Positions 6,220 to 6,281 of a stretch of DNA of 6,281 nucleotides are shown here, piece after piece. The stretch is taken from assembly GCA_001830475.1 (NCBI GenBank), contig MIAC01000054.1, positions 1 through 6,281 of the forward strand, in the 5' to 3' direction. The notes beneath the pieces are model-generated. The model was not told the origin of the DNA. It saw nothing but the letters and a program-made list of their open reading frames with translations, and ran no database searches. The translations under genes were made by a program, and so were the position numbers. Every line of letters begins with the position of its first letter. The first letter of the stretch is position 1. The stretch comes from Rhodospirillales bacterium RIFCSPLOWO2_12_FULL_67_15 (lineage in GTDB: Bacteria > Pseudomonadota > Alphaproteobacteria > Rhodospirillales > 2-12-FULL-67-15).

Positions 6220-6280
6220 CCCGGCGGCGTCATGCCGTTAGGCATGCATTCGCATGACGGCCGCCGGGTTATTTAAGTTT
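6220..6280 (+). terminator. Terminator-like hairpin after erpA
   Basis: CCCGGCGGCGTCATGC (6220-6235) pairs with GCATGACGGCCGCCGGG (6252-6268) as 16 base pairs with one bulged base on the right arm, around a 16-base loop. The following TTATTTAAGTTTG is T-rich but interrupted. It begins 25 bases after the erpA stop. A smaller alternative hairpin, CATGCC-GTTA-GGCATG (6231-6246), shares bases with the large one. An imperfect intrinsic terminator is the simplest reading. Confidence 0.6.
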
Positions 6281-6281
6281 G

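Noticed and set aside
5229..6245. 338-codon minus-strand frame antisense to the GlcG-like gene and erpA
   Set aside because: Both plus-strand genes are strongly supported by motifs, and this frame is a compositional shadow.

Overview
The window is strongly GC-rich chromosomal DNA of an alphaproteobacterium, probably a Rhodospirillales-like lineage. This is inferred from protein styles (ErpA, type-2 dGTPase, ArgS, SPOR protein, NagZ) and from the gene order dgt-argS-SPOR-nagZ, which I recall as conserved in that class. All six protein genes belong to recognisable families. I do not see a phage, CRISPR array, complete transposon, defence system or biosynthetic cluster, nor rRNA or tRNA genes.

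Layout. Bases 1-170 are a non-coding block whose first 100 bases hold only 27 G/C. It carries a good sigma-70-like promoter reading leftwards out of the window and a weaker candidate reading right. Bases 171-243 form a perfect nested inverted repeat that supplies the last codon and stop of nagZ. From 5218 down to 238, a tightly packed minus-strand operon runs dgt (dGTP triphosphohydrolase), argS (arginyl-tRNA synthetase), a membrane-anchored SPOR-domain protein and nagZ (beta-N-acetylhexosaminidase). The first two junctions overlap by 4 bases. The SPOR/nagZ junction is 93 bases and contains a dispersed-type hairpin. On the plus strand lie a GlcG/HbpS-family gene (5301-5747) and erpA (5841-6194, Fe-S cluster insertion), followed by a terminator-like hairpin.

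How the genes fit together. The minus operon combines nucleotide hydrolysis, translation and two cell-envelope jobs: peptidoglycan binding or division by the SPOR protein and muropeptide recycling by NagZ. This is housekeeping co-expression rather than one pathway. ErpA is divergent from dgt, with the small GlcG/HbpS gene between them.

The unusual material is between the genes: the nested palindrome at the end of nagZ and the apparent loss of the expected neighbour scpA there; a perfect 25-base tandem duplication in the erpA promoter/leader; a 15-base tandem duplication at the dgt start codon; a hairpin between SPOR and nagZ carrying a 17-codon reading frame; and an A-rich 3' end of the GlcG-like gene that looks like an intrinsic terminator on the opposite strand. 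I find no convincing case for a new multi-gene system.
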